Counted from the first letter of the stretch, positions 6,931 through 14,962 are shown. The stretch is 18,178 nt of DNA from Acidobacteriota bacterium (GCA_003222835.1 QHXE01000237.1:1-18178), one strand, 5' to 3'. Notes: generated from the letters alone by a model not told the origin. Made by a program: numbers and translations.

Positions 6931-8637
6931 TTAGCGCTCCGGGGCAAGTGCGGTTACAAGAGATCCAGGAAGGCCGAAGCCAGATCGCGAGGTCCACTCG
7001 AATCCGTTGTCCTTCAGCATCGTGACGTTAACGGCGTACGGTAACGAACGTGCCGCCCGATCCACAGCGTCCGCGTTGGCCGAGAAAGAGGGCCGTTCAT
7101 GTTCAGAAAATAGTTCAACGAACGAAATGGCCGTTTGCCGGTCACTTCTGAAAGTAATAGCGGTCAAAGGCAATGAAACATCGACCAGGCGCTCCGAGCG
7201 TCGTAGGGCTTCGATCGAGGCAAGTGATTGAGGCTGGACCTGGAGACAGCGACGAACTGATTCTGCTGGGCCGATGAGAAAGTGATTGTCGGCAAAGCTA
7301 GCTCCCCAACTATCAGAACTTGAAAATAGCAACTCAAACTCGCCGACCGTCTCGGCTCTTGGTTTGGGTCCAAGCCGTTGTTCGGCAAGTTTTCGTAGAC
7401 TCTGTCGGTCAAGCGCCTCTGTCACTAGAACGGAAGGTGAATTTTCTTCAAACCTAATGGTCTCGATTCGAGCACCGATCGCATGCACGAAGGTGTCCGG
7501 ATCCTCGATCCCGTAGGGTTTAAGAAGTGAGCGCAATAGAGGACGCGCAGCGAGGGCGCTGATTACATCAGCATGGGACGACACTACAGCATTCAGGTCG
7601 TTCCAAAGTCCATCAACGTCGCGAAGATGATAAATCGAGACTGAGTAAGCATCCGGTGGCACAAAGGGCAGGTCCCCAATTTCGAGTCGATCCTGCGCAA
7701 CCATGGTTGAACGAAGCTTATCCGCTACACCCTCAGCGAGGGCGAGGAAACAGCGATCCTCGACCATGCCCTCTACAAATTGTGAACGGCACCCGAGCCC
7801 GTTGACGAGATTTCCAGCGGTGTCCGAGAGGAGACGAGAAGCAGTTACCGCGTCCGATGAAGCGGCCTTGTAAAGTGCATATGCTTGCAAAATGGATTTC
7901 ACTCCCGACTTAGAGACAAAGCCGAATAGAGATGAGTCTGGAATATTAACTCGGCCGCGAAAGTCTTCAAAGAATTTGTCGCCGGCGAGTGCTGCTCGCT
8001 TTCCGCGCTTTGTTTCCAGGCAACTCACGACAGAGGTCTCATCATTTCCGATGATGGCCGCAGAATCAAGAAAGGCCATGACGATATGTCGCACGCCATC
8101 AGGCGAAGACCATTCGGCGATATCTGCGCCCTCGATTTGCTTTCGCGAAAATTGTGGCTGGCCGTAAGTGCGTCGGGCAAATTCCTCAATATGACCCTCC
8201 AATGCGGGCCGCACTCGTCTCTGTGAGCTATGAGTTTCAATGATAAGAGTCGCAAGCGGACGAATCGTCAAAGTCGGGCCGGTCTCGCCCACCTGCGCGC
8301 CGGTGAATACGATCCCGACCTGTGAACGAGCGAGGAGTAGTGCGTCCGCATTCCCGATCCCAACCCATCGAGCAACTCGCACCAGCCAGTGATTAGTCAG
8401 CAGATTCGACCTGGCGCCAATAGGGCCAGCCAGTGCCCGCCATCCCTGAGATTCTTCGAGGCCCGCCAGGAGTTCCGAAGCGTTGTCTGCTTCAATGAAG
8501 GCCAAACAATCCGAGGGCGCAAACGTCGCCATCTCTGCGCGATGTGGCTGGCTCCAATAGATCCAAGCAGCGACGAGTCCCAGGGTCACAACGGAAAGCA
8601 AGAGCCTAATGCGACGGGATTTGATCAAGGCATTCAT
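6931..8637 (-). CDS. membrane-anchored hypothetical protein, DUF3352-like
   Basis: This encodes 568 residues from ATG 8637. The frame is open to 8742, but the earlier residues are not plausible, and the chosen start puts a single membrane anchor (about residues 10-28, RIRLLLSVVTLGLVAAWIYW) at the N-terminus with the rest outside the cytoplasm. The segment after it (MATFAPSDCLAFIEADNASELL) resembles the opening of DUF3352-type proteins, which have two similar halves of unknown function. Here too two copies of a pattern seem present: a pattern like SAAIIGNDETSVVSCLE near the first third recurs as FADNHFLIGPAESVRRCLQ later. The ribosome site is weak. It forms a tight pair with rdgB downstream, but nothing ties its role to nucleotide metabolism. 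The family assignment is from memory of its general style only. Confidence 0.7.
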   Translation of the reverse strand: MNALIKSRRIRLLLSVVTLGLVAAWIYWSQPHRAEMATFAPSDCLAFIEADNASELLAGLEESQGWRALAGPIGARSNLLTNHWLVRVARWVGIGNADALLLARSQVGIVFTGAQVGETGPTLTIRPLATLIIETHSSQRRVRPALEGHIEEFARRTYGQPQFSRKQIEGADIAEWSSPDGVRHIVMAFLDSAAIIGNDETSVVSCLETKRGKRAALAGDKFFEDFRGRVNIPDSSLFGFVSKSGVKSILQAYALYKAASSDAVTASRLLSDTAGNLVNGLGCRSQFVEGMVEDRCFLALAEGVADKLRSTMVAQDRLEIGDLPFVPPDAYSVSIYHLRDVDGLWNDLNAVVSSHADVISALAARPLLRSLLKPYGIEDPDTFVHAIGARIETIRFEENSPSVLVTEALDRQSLRKLAEQRLGPKPRAETVGEFELLFSSSDSWGASFADNHFLIGPAESVRRCLQVQPQSLASIEALRRSERLVDVSLPLTAITFRSDRQTAISFVELFSEHERPSFSANADAVDRAARSLPYAVNVTMLKDNGFEWTSRSGFGLPGSLVTALAPER

Positions 8638-8780
8638 CCTAAACTCTGTGAGCAAAGCGGGCAACTGTCGCCCTCTGTTGAAAATGTTTTCCTCTTCCGT
8701 TCCCACGGGGCAGTGTCCTACTCTTGGGCCAGGTCTTTCCACCAGGCTGTGATTACAGCGTTAAAGATGGGAAAATAATG

Positions 8781-8810
8781 TTGACATGTGTTGGCCTCGT
8801 GTTGTAGCCT
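8781..8810 (+). promoter_or_regulatory. putative promoter of the pil operon
   Basis: A perfect -35 box TTGACA lies at 8781-8786. At 18 bp spacing the sequence TAGCCT (8805-8810) keeps the key T, A and final T of a -10 box. A weak -10 is common where an activator is used. If real, the pilM transcript carries a leader of about 270 bases. Confidence 0.35.
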
Positions 8811-9084
8811 TGGAGTCGGCGGTAGAAGCCTTGGCACCATCCCGACACGGGGCCATGTTCTTTCAGCCTCAGCGGCGTTCTAAAAGAGCGGCCAGCCCGC
8901 CTGATTAATCGCCCCGCCCTTCACCAAATAACGAGTCTCCAAAGCTAAAGCGAAAGATTCAAACGATGAAAATAAATCCCCTTCGGTGCAGACTAGTACG
9001 TGGAAGCTTGCCGCGTGCTCGTCGAGCGCGCGCTCGAGTGCGGCGACAGCGCATGCAAATGGTTAGGATTGCGAGGAACCATAG
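8811..9084 (+). other. long leader upstream of pilM with strong GC palindrome
   Basis: No gene is supported between the divergent minus-strand gene and pilM. At 9022-9037 there is a perfect 16-base palindrome TCGAGCGCGCGCTCGA. It is enclosed by outer arms GCCGC (9010-9014) and GCGGC (9040-9044) separated from it by unequal gaps, forming a stable hairpin that ends about 40 bases before the start codon. The pilM ribosome site GAGGAA follows at about 9073. I could not match the leader to a known riboswitch class by eye. Confidence 0.5.
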
Positions 9085-10146
9085 ATGATTTGGAAACGTG
9101 GCAACAAGAGCATGGTTGGTGTCGACATCGGCTCGAGTTCAGTCAAGGCCGTCGAACTCCGAAGTAAAGGTGGAGACTTTCAGTTGCTTAGCCTGGGATA
9201 CGAAGGCTTGCAGCCGGACTCAGTCGTTGATGGCCAGATAATGGAATTGAATGCGGTCTCGACTGCCATTGGCAATATTTTCAACGAACACAAAATCAAG
9301 ACGACCAAGGTAGCAGCTGGCGTCAACGGTCACTCGGTAATCGTCAAGAACATCGTCTTACCGCAGATGACTGAGGACGAGTTGCAGGAATCCTTCGCGT
9401 GGCATGCGGAAGAGCACATTCCTTTTGATATCTCGGACGTCAATCTCGACTATCACGTTACTGGCAGCACGCCTGACGCAATCCACGTCCTATTGGCCGC
9501 TTGCAAGCGAGACAAAGTTGCGAATCTGAAGCAAACGATTCAGCTTGCCGGCAAGCAGCCAGCCGTGATTGATGTGGACGCCTTTGCCCTTCAGAACTGT
9601 TATGAGCTGAACTACGACCCTCAACCTGGACGCATCGTCGCACTGCTGAACATTGGCGCATCGACGACTAACATAAATATTTTGAACGGCGCGCGATCGG
9701 TATTCACCAGAGACGCGACCTTTGGCGGCAATCAGTACACGTCGCTGCTGCAAAAGGAAGTCGGGTTGACATTCGATCAGGCCGAACGTGTAAAACGCGG
9801 AATGCCTTTGCCGGATGACGTGGAGCATCGCGAAATCGAACCGATCCTCGATACGGTTTCAGACATCCTGGCCCTTGAGATCCAGAAAACCATGGACTTC
9901 TATCGAGCAACAGTTGAGGATGGCGACTCAGCAGTCCAGCAGATTCTGGTTTCGGGTGGCGGCTCAAAACTGAAAGGGCTGGTTGAATTCTTGTCCAAGC
10001 GCTTTGAAATACCCGTCGAAATGTTCGATCCGTTCCGCAAGATTCGGGTTGACAGTCGCGGTTTCGATCCCGAATACATGCGAGAGATCGTGCCGGAGAT
10101 GGCGATTGCCGTCGGACTAGCACTGAGAGGAGTTGACGCCCGGTGA
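9085..10146 (+). CDS. pilM: type IV pilus assembly protein PilM
   Basis: This is a 353-residue actin-like (FtsA-type) ATPase that sits as a ring on the cytoplasmic side of the pilus machine and binds the N-terminal tail of PilN. The nucleotide-binding motifs of the family are visible: VGVDIGSSSVKAVEL (phosphate 1, about residues 11-25), ALLNIGASTTNINIL (phosphate 2) and ILVSGGGSKLKGLVEFL (adenosine). Length matches the family. ATG 9085 has GAGGAAC upstream. Its stop overlaps the pilN start by four bases (GTGA), the usual coupled arrangement for these partner proteins. Confidence 0.96.
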   Translation: MIWKRGNKSMVGVDIGSSSVKAVELRSKGGDFQLLSLGYEGLQPDSVVDGQIMELNAVSTAIGNIFNEHKIKTTKVAAGVNGHSVIVKNIVLPQMTEDELQESFAWHAEEHIPFDISDVNLDYHVTGSTPDAIHVLLAACKRDKVANLKQTIQLAGKQPAVIDVDAFALQNCYELNYDPQPGRIVALLNIGASTTNINILNGARSVFTRDATFGGNQYTSLLQKEVGLTFDQAERVKRGMPLPDDVEHREIEPILDTVSDILALEIQKTMDFYRATVEDGDSAVQQILVSGGGSKLKGLVEFLSKRFEIPVEMFDPFRKIRVDSRGFDPEYMREIVPEMAIAVGLALRGVDAR

Positions 10147-10874
10147 TCAAAGTAAATCTTCTGGAATCGGTAACCGACCGTCCCGCAGGCGTCGCGTTTG
10201 TTGAAGACAAGGTCTCAAGCACGCGCACGCAAACATTCCTGTTGGCCCTGACGGTCATGGCTTTGATGGTGCTCGGCATGGGCTATGACTACGTAAGCGC
10301 ACATGCGCAACACGACGCGGCCACCAAAGAATTGGAAAAGCAGCGGCGCATCAACGATCAGATGAATGCTGTCAAGCGCGAGCAAGCTGACCTGGAAAAG
10401 AAAATAGCCGACATCAACTTTCGCATCGACGCAATTCAAAAGCTGCGCGCATCGCAACAAGGCCCAAGCGGCGTGTTGGCAGAGATCAAGTCTCGATTTG
10501 ACGGCGTGCCCGGCTTGTATCTGAAGAGCGTCGAGCAAAAGGACACCGAGTTGGTCATCAAAGGCGAGTCGCCCAACGAAGCAGCCGTCACCCGCTTTGG
10601 CCAGACTCTGGAATTCTCGTCGGGGATGTTTACTAATCTGAACATCGAGACGGAAAGACAGGTAGCTAAGGCCGTTAACAAGGTTGAGAACGGAGCTGCA
10701 GCGCCGAACCAACCAGATGCAAAGGCCGCCGCTCCCGCTCAGCAAGATCAGAGCGCGCCGGGTCCAGAGGTTGTCACGTTTACTATCAAGTGCAACTACG
10801 GTCGCAACAGCGGGCAGCAAAGTAATACGAGCCCGGCGACAACGTCTCCCGCCAATCACGTTGCCAAAAACTAG
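10143..10874 (+). CDS. pilN: type IV pilus assembly protein PilN
   Basis: This 243-residue inner-membrane protein of the alignment subcomplex pairs with PilO and connects to PilM. The cytoplasmic N-terminus begins with the conserved INLL-type PilM-binding motif (MIKVNLLES). It is followed by one transmembrane segment (about 31-48), a periplasmic coiled coil (about 55-100, rich in E/K/Q heptads) and a ferredoxin-like domain (VPGLYLKSVEQKDTELVIKG). Start is GTG 10143, overlapping the pilM stop. Longer than many PilN, it carries an Ala/Pro/Gln-rich insertion near residues 180-205 before the last strand (VVTFTIKCNYG) and a disordered tail. Confidence 0.92.
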   Translation: MIKVNLLESVTDRPAGVAFVEDKVSSTRTQTFLLALTVMALMVLGMGYDYVSAHAQHDAATKELEKQRRINDQMNAVKREQADLEKKIADINFRIDAIQKLRASQQGPSGVLAEIKSRFDGVPGLYLKSVEQKDTELVIKGESPNEAAVTRFGQTLEFSSGMFTNLNIETERQVAKAVNKVENGAAAPNQPDAKAAAPAQQDQSAPGPEVVTFTIKCNYGRNSGQQSNTSPATTSPANHVAKN

Positions 10875-10908
10875 ACGTTGAGCAACGGAGTTTCCCAAGG
10901 AAAATATC

Positions 10909-11592
10909 ATGAGAATTGGAAATCTAAGCGGCATTCCCTGGTATGTGAGACTGAGCCTCTTCGTTGTGTTGGCTGGCTTTGTCTACGCAGGATTTTGGTA
11001 TTTCGTAACCAGCGGCACTCGGAAAGAAACCAAAGGCCTTTTGGAGCAAGTTAGCCAACTTCAAAAAGCGAACGCCGAGGCGCAGATTGCTTCGCAGCGA
11101 CTTAATGAATTTCGCACGACGTATAAGAACAAGCAGGAAGAAATGGAAGAGCTGCGCGCCTTGTTGCCCGAGGAGCGTGAACTGACCAAGGTCCTCGAAG
11201 GCATTGAGGATCACGCGCGCGCGACCGGCCTCTCGCTCAGAAAGTTCTCACCGAAGGATGATGTGCAACAAGACTTCTACAGCGGCAAACGCATCGATGT
11301 CTCCGTACAGAGTTCATTCGCCGGGCTGCAAGCGTTCTTTGATCAAATGGCGCATTACCAGCGCATCGTTTCGATTACGAACTTTGAAATAAAGCAGATG
11401 GACAAGCAGGCTTCTAACAAGACGGTAGACGCTCGCTTCGATCTGACAGCTTATTACGTTTCGAGCGAAAAGATTCAGCAGAAACAGGCGGCGGCCCAAA
11501 CGGCCGGCGCTCCAGCGGCGCCAGCCGCCTCAGCAAATCCGGCAGCCGCGACGACGCAAGCCGTACAACAGGCTGTCGCTCCCGCGAAGTAA
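10909..11592 (+). CDS. pilO: type IV pilus assembly protein PilO
   Basis: This 227-residue inner-membrane alignment protein dimerises with PilN. It has a short cytoplasmic head (with IPWYVRLSL, typical of the family), a transmembrane segment (about 14-33), a coiled coil (about 38-80, LLEQVSQLQKANAEAQ) and a periplasmic ferredoxin-like domain. That domain contains LLPEERELTKVLEGIEDHA and the conserved SVQSSFAGLQAFFDQMA stretch. The last 35 residues are an Ala/Pro/Gln-rich tail, probably disordered. AAGGAA lies just upstream of ATG 10909. It is 34 bp after pilN in the same operon. Confidence 0.93.
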   Translation: MRIGNLSGIPWYVRLSLFVVLAGFVYAGFWYFVTSGTRKETKGLLEQVSQLQKANAEAQIASQRLNEFRTTYKNKQEEMEELRALLPEERELTKVLEGIEDHARATGLSLRKFSPKDDVQQDFYSGKRIDVSVQSSFAGLQAFFDQMAHYQRIVSITNFEIKQMDKQASNKTVDARFDLTAYYVSSEKIQQKQAAAQTAGAPAAPAASANPAAATTQAVQQAVAPAK

Positions 11593-11638
11593 GACGGACT
11601 AAAAATCACCAGTGCTCTTGCATTAGGAAAGAAGGAAC

Positions 11639-12310
11639 ATGAATTACAAAAACGCAGTTCGTATTCTGGTTGTCGCAGTGGTCATTCTTTGCGCGATTGC
11701 GTTCACGGCATTTACAGCCGCGGCCCAGGAGCAGAATGAAGAGAAGAAGCCCGTCGTCAGCGAGAGAGGTCGCGACCCTTTCAAGCATTACGAACCCGTG
11801 CGCAAATTCAAGCCCTTAGTTACCAAACTCGAGCCGCCATCAATTCAGGTGCGCATCGAGCGATACCGCGCGCAGAAGATGACCGCAGCGGCGGCGCACG
11901 TGGCGCCACCAAAACCGACGACGGCGTTGATGCTGAATGAAATTCAAGTAAACGGCATCTTTCGCACCCCACGAGGCTGGGCGGCGATGGTCGAAGCGAC
12001 GCCGATCAAACTCTCTTATGTGGTTTATCCGGGCGAGAGTTTCTTTGACGGCCAACTGGTGGCCATTGAAGAGAGTCGCCTTGTATTTCGCCGCGATACC
12101 GTCTGGACTGATGGACACAAAGATAAGTCGGTTGAAGTCAAACCTCTGCGTCAACCGAGTTCAGTCGAAGCGATGACCTCTGCCAAAGCGGCTCCAACCG
12201 ATGCTCCGGCTTCCCAATCAGGCGCCGGCGTTAGTGTCAGCTCCGGCGGCGGCTCCGTCGCCGCAAAACCTGGCCCACCGGAAAAACCCGCCTCGCCCGA
12301 AAAGCAATAG
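11639..12310 (+). CDS. pilP: type IV pilus assembly protein PilP
   Basis: This 223-residue protein has the position and shape of PilP, which links PilN/PilO in the inner membrane to the secretin PilQ. The N-terminus has a hydrophobic segment (about 8-29). Then come the family motif RGRDPF (43-48), an extended linker, and a beta-sandwich domain (about 98-168: LNEIQVNGIF ... GWAAMVEA ... YVVYPGESFFDGQLVAIEESRLVFRR). The tail is Pro/Ala/Gly-rich. Proteobacterial PilP is a lipoprotein. Here no canonical lipobox is visible: Cys18 follows V-I-L, and the end of the hydrophobic stretch is AAAQ, more like an ordinary signal peptide or an uncleaved anchor. AAGGA precedes ATG 11639. Confidence 0.9.
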   Translation: MNYKNAVRILVVAVVILCAIAFTAFTAAAQEQNEEKKPVVSERGRDPFKHYEPVRKFKPLVTKLEPPSIQVRIERYRAQKMTAAAAHVAPPKPTTALMLNEIQVNGIFRTPRGWAAMVEATPIKLSYVVYPGESFFDGQLVAIEESRLVFRRDTVWTDGHKDKSVEVKPLRQPSSVEAMTSAKAAPTDAPASQSGAGVSVSSGGGSVAAKPGPPEKPASPEKQ

Positions 12311-12531
12311 CCAAAGAGATTTCTGAGCCGACTACTCGCGAGCCTTGAGCGAGTGAAAGGCGCGATGCGTGAACAAGCGACCAATGCGTATCGAAGCAAA
12401 GGCCGCGTTCACTTTTGACAATCGGACTGAACCTCCGCTTTGTGCGGCGTGCGCTTTGAATGTTCGTTCTTGAGGCATTTCCGGCGAGCGCGCGGCGGAG
12501 CGAATCAGCCAAACCCCCTGAGGAGTGAATA
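12311..12531 (+). other. gap between pilP and pilQ with small hairpins
   Basis: This 221 bp gap is large beside the 4, 34 and 46 bp junctions earlier in the operon. It holds a short hairpin ACTCGC / GCGAGT close to the pilP stop (about 12332-12353) and another CCGC / GCGG near 12435-12447. An isolated TTGACA at 12415-12420 has no good -10 partner. A minus-strand ORF covers it but looks like a shadow. The pilQ ribosome site GAGGAG lies at its end. Confidence 0.4.
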
Positions 12532-14454
12532 ATGCCTAAGCTGTTCCTTAAGTCTTTCGCCGTCAGAACATGCGCGCTCGCATGCATTGCCGGACTGTCA
12601 ATCAATACCTTTGCATTCGCCGGCAGCGCAAACTCGACGACAGCATCCGTCAAAAGATTTGCCCGCACGCTGATACCATTACAGAATCCTTCGCCAACGC
12701 CTCCGGCGCGGCCTGGGATTTCGCCGGCTAAAGATAATCAGGCGATGCAGCCTGATCAGGGCCGACGTTATGGCCAATCAGGTTTCGTCGGCGAGCCGAT
12801 CAACCTGAACGTCGTTAATGCCGATATCCGTGACATTCTGAATTACGTCACCGAGCAATACGGCATCAACTTCGTAATCGACAGTTCCGTGGGCGCGGTT
12901 CCCGTTACCGTCAATGTGCAGGACGTGCCATGGAATTTAGCGTTGGATGCCTTGCTGCGCGCGAACAAATTGGGCGTTGAGGTTAGCGGCAACATTCTTC
13001 GCGTGGCGACTGCCGAGATGTTGGCGAAAGAAGCCGAGGTCCAGAAAGTGATCACCGACGCGCGGCTCGACAATTCGCCGCTGGTGACAGAATTCGTCCG
13101 GCTGAATTACGCGCGCGCCGTCGGCACGCTCGCTCAGGCTGCCGGTTCTACGAGTGCATTCTCAGGTGGGTCTACAAATCTTAGCTTCAGTGGCGGCGCC
13201 GGTGGCGATGCGACTGGTGGAAGCGGCGATCAGGGCGTGCTTCCGATCATCAAGCGAAGGCTTTCGCGCCGCGGTGCGATCGAAGTCGATGGCCGCAGTA
13301 ATACTCTGATCATCACCGATGTCAAAGAGAACATCGATGCGATTCGACAACTCGTCGCGATTCTGGATCAGCCGGAACCGCAAGTTGAGATCGAAACGCG
13401 CATCGTAATAGCCCAACATAACTTCAGCCGCGACCTTGGCGCGCAGCTTTCCCTTGGCGTAGCGAATCTGGGTAGCGGTGGACTTGCCAGCATCACCACG
13501 TTACCGGCGACGAGCACAACGTCTGGCAGCGGCGGCTCTGGTGGCGGCTCGGGTGGCGGAAGCCAGGGAGTCCAGAGCGGCCCGAACCCGTTTGGTGTCT
13601 TTGGCGGACTTGCGGGTACCACTCAACCCTTGGGCAATCTCCGCGCCGCCGCGGCGACTACCGTAATTGGATTGACTACCGGCCTCTTCGGCACAGCTCA
13701 GATTAGCGCCCTGATCAGCGCGGCTGAAACCCGCGGCGAGGTTAGGACTGTAGCGACGCCTCGAGTTACTGCGCTCAATAATCGGCCCGCTCAAATCGAA
13801 AGCGGATCGCAAATTCCCGTGCAGACGACTCAAGCTGCTGGGGGCACGGCCGTGGTCACCACGACCTTCGTTTCAGTGCCGCTGCGTCTGTCGATTACTC
13901 CGCAAATTACAGACGCCGGCACCGTCGTCCTGCGAGTGACGATTGAAAATAACACCGTGAACACGGGCATTGCCGTGGGTGGCGTTCCTGGAATCGATAC
14001 TCAGCGCATGCAGTCGGAAGTGCTGGTGCCGGATGGTGGAACCACCGTGATGGGTGGCGTGCTTGCCGATCAGGAGAGCACAACCCGTCAGTGTACGCCT
14101 GGCGCTGCCAGCATTCCGATTCTTGGCAACATGTTCAAGCGCAAGACAGTCTTGAAGGACTCAACCGAAATTCTGTTCTTCATTACGCCGCATATCTATC
14201 GGCCCGACTATTTTGGTCATCCGATAACGACGGCGCCAAGCACGGGTCCGCGCACGACCACCGTGCCTCAGCCGGTTCCACTCGGCAATCCTCAAACCAA
14301 TACGCCGACGCCGACGGAGTTGCAACAGCAGGAGAAGAATCCCATGGTGCAGCCGACGCAGCCGAATGTGCTGGGCGCGCCGAGCAATCCGGCGACAAAC
14401 CCGAATAATTCTGCGCGACCGGGAGCAGTCAGCGGCGGTCAACGACCGTTATAG
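12532..14454 (+). CDS. pilQ: type IV pilus secretin PilQ
   Basis: This 640-residue outer-membrane secretin forms the ring through which the pilus passes. The signal peptide spans about 1-30 (ending TFAFA). A Pro/Gln-rich linker leads to a TonB-short/STN-like domain (about 88-160, NLNVVNADIRDILNYV ... VTVNVQDVPWNLALDALL) and an N-domain (about 183-280, GAIEVDGRSNTLIITD) with a Gly/Ser insertion at 205-235. The secretin core (about 284-557) shows VEIETRIV, VATPRVTALNNRPAQIESG, VLVPDGGTTVMGGVL and IPILGNMFKRK ... TEILFFITPHI. A second Gly/Ser-rich stretch (312-372) lies inside the core. The last 80 residues are Pro/Thr/Asn-rich. No N-terminal AMIN domains are visible, unlike in most proteobacterial PilQ. 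GAGGAG precedes the ATG. Confidence 0.95.
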   Translation: MPKLFLKSFAVRTCALACIAGLSINTFAFAGSANSTTASVKRFARTLIPLQNPSPTPPARPGISPAKDNQAMQPDQGRRYGQSGFVGEPINLNVVNADIRDILNYVTEQYGINFVIDSSVGAVPVTVNVQDVPWNLALDALLRANKLGVEVSGNILRVATAEMLAKEAEVQKVITDARLDNSPLVTEFVRLNYARAVGTLAQAAGSTSAFSGGSTNLSFSGGAGGDATGGSGDQGVLPIIKRRLSRRGAIEVDGRSNTLIITDVKENIDAIRQLVAILDQPEPQVEIETRIVIAQHNFSRDLGAQLSLGVANLGSGGLASITTLPATSTTSGSGGSGGGSGGGSQGVQSGPNPFGVFGGLAGTTQPLGNLRAAAATTVIGLTTGLFGTAQISALISAAETRGEVRTVATPRVTALNNRPAQIESGSQIPVQTTQAAGGTAVVTTTFVSVPLRLSITPQITDAGTVVLRVTIENNTVNTGIAVGGVPGIDTQRMQSEVLVPDGGTTVMGGVLADQESTTRQCTPGAASIPILGNMFKRKTVLKDSTEILFFITPHIYRPDYFGHPITTAPSTGPRTTTVPQPVPLGNPQTNTPTPTELQQQEKNPMVQPTQPNVLGAPSNPATNPNNSARPGAVSGGQRPL

Positions 14455-14515
14455 CTGAAAGCGCAGGCATCTCGTCTGCCTCATTTAACCCGGCCGAAAG
14501 GCTGTCAAGTAATTG

Positions 14516-14547
14516 CCGGTGGTCGAAGCGCAAGCATAGACCACCGG
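14516..14547 (+). terminator. hairpin after pilQ, weak terminator or attenuator
   Basis: A perfect 9 bp inverted repeat CCGGTGGTC (14516-14524) pairs with GACCACCGG (14539-14547) across a 14-base loop. It is followed by ACTTGTTTG rather than a clean T run, so any termination would be partial. It lies between pilQ and the roadblock gene and may lower the expression of downstream genes or protect the upstream mRNA. Confidence 0.5.
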
Positions 14548-14596
14548 ACTTGTTTGAGATAGATTTTATCGAGCATTCCCAGGAGACCGAAGGCCG

Positions 14597-14962
14597 ATGT
14601 TCAAAGAAGCTCTTCAAACCATTGTCGAAAAAACCGACGGCGGCCTCGGCGCCCTGATCATGGGCGCGGATGGGTTGTCTGTCGAGAAATTCTTCTCGGA
14701 AGAAGGCGTTGCGGAAAACCTGGATGTCGCCGCCGCAGAATTCACCTCGTTGGTTCGTGGCGCCAGACGCTCGGGCAAAGACCTGGATCTCGGCGAGTTG
14801 CGCGAGCTGGTGGTTGCGCTCGACAGAGTCACTTTCGTCATGAGGCTCTTTAATCAGGATTATTTTGCAGTCCTCGCAATCAAGCCCGAAGGAAACCTCG
14901 GTCGCGGTCGATACGAATTAAGAAAAGCGGAATTATCGTTAGCAAGAGAGTTCGCCATGTAG
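14597..14962 (+). CDS. roadblock/LC7 domain protein (MglB superfamily)
   Basis: This 121-residue cytoplasmic protein is a single roadblock/LC7 domain: an N-terminal helix (MFKEALQTIVEKTDGG), paired strands (LGALIMGADGLSVEKFF), a long central helix (VAAAEFTSLVRGARRSG) and the closing strands (VTFVMRLFNQDYFAVLAIK) with a C-terminal helix. Such proteins dimerise and act as platforms or GTPase-activating partners for small Ras-like GTPases. MglB is the bacterial example that sets cell polarity together with MglA and controls pilus poles in Myxococcus. It is 142 bp after pilQ on the same strand, with a hairpin between. No MglA-type GTPase is in the window. A role in pilus polarity is inference from context. 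ATG 14597 has AGGAG and AAGG upstream. Confidence 0.85.
   Translation: MFKEALQTIVEKTDGGLGALIMGADGLSVEKFFSEEGVAENLDVAAAEFTSLVRGARRSGKDLDLGELRELVVALDRVTFVMRLFNQDYFAVLAIKPEGNLGRGRYELRKAELSLAREFAM

Noticed and set aside
6929..6997. Longer N-terminus for RdgB
   Set aside because: It would overlap the preceding gene and add 23 non-homologous residues before the conserved first strand.
8638..8742. Longer N-terminus (GTG at 8742) for the DUF3352-like protein
   Set aside because: The added residues are Pro/Gly/Arg-rich and precede a natural membrane anchor that starts at ATG 8637.
8389..8778. Plus-strand 129-codon ORF opposite the start of the DUF3352-like gene
   Set aside because: It is mostly antisense to a coding region with a clear membrane anchor, and its composition is not protein-like.
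8811..9020. c-di-GMP (GEMM) riboswitch in the pilM leader
   Set aside because: I looked for the conserved core by eye and did not find it. Only a covariance search could settle this.
9704..10934. Long minus-strand ORFs under pilM, pilN and pilO
   Set aside because: They are antisense shadows of well-recognised pil genes, with Cys/Arg-rich low-quality translations and no ribosome sites.
12237..12668. Minus-strand 143-codon ORF spanning the pilP-pilQ gap
   Set aside because: It overlaps both flanking genes and ends in an Arg-rich run typical of a shadow frame.
13480..13620. Gly/Ser-coding repeats in pilQ considered as a DNA repeat or CRISPR-like array
   Set aside because: The periodicity is just codon repetition of a Gly/Ser linker, with no spacer-repeat structure.
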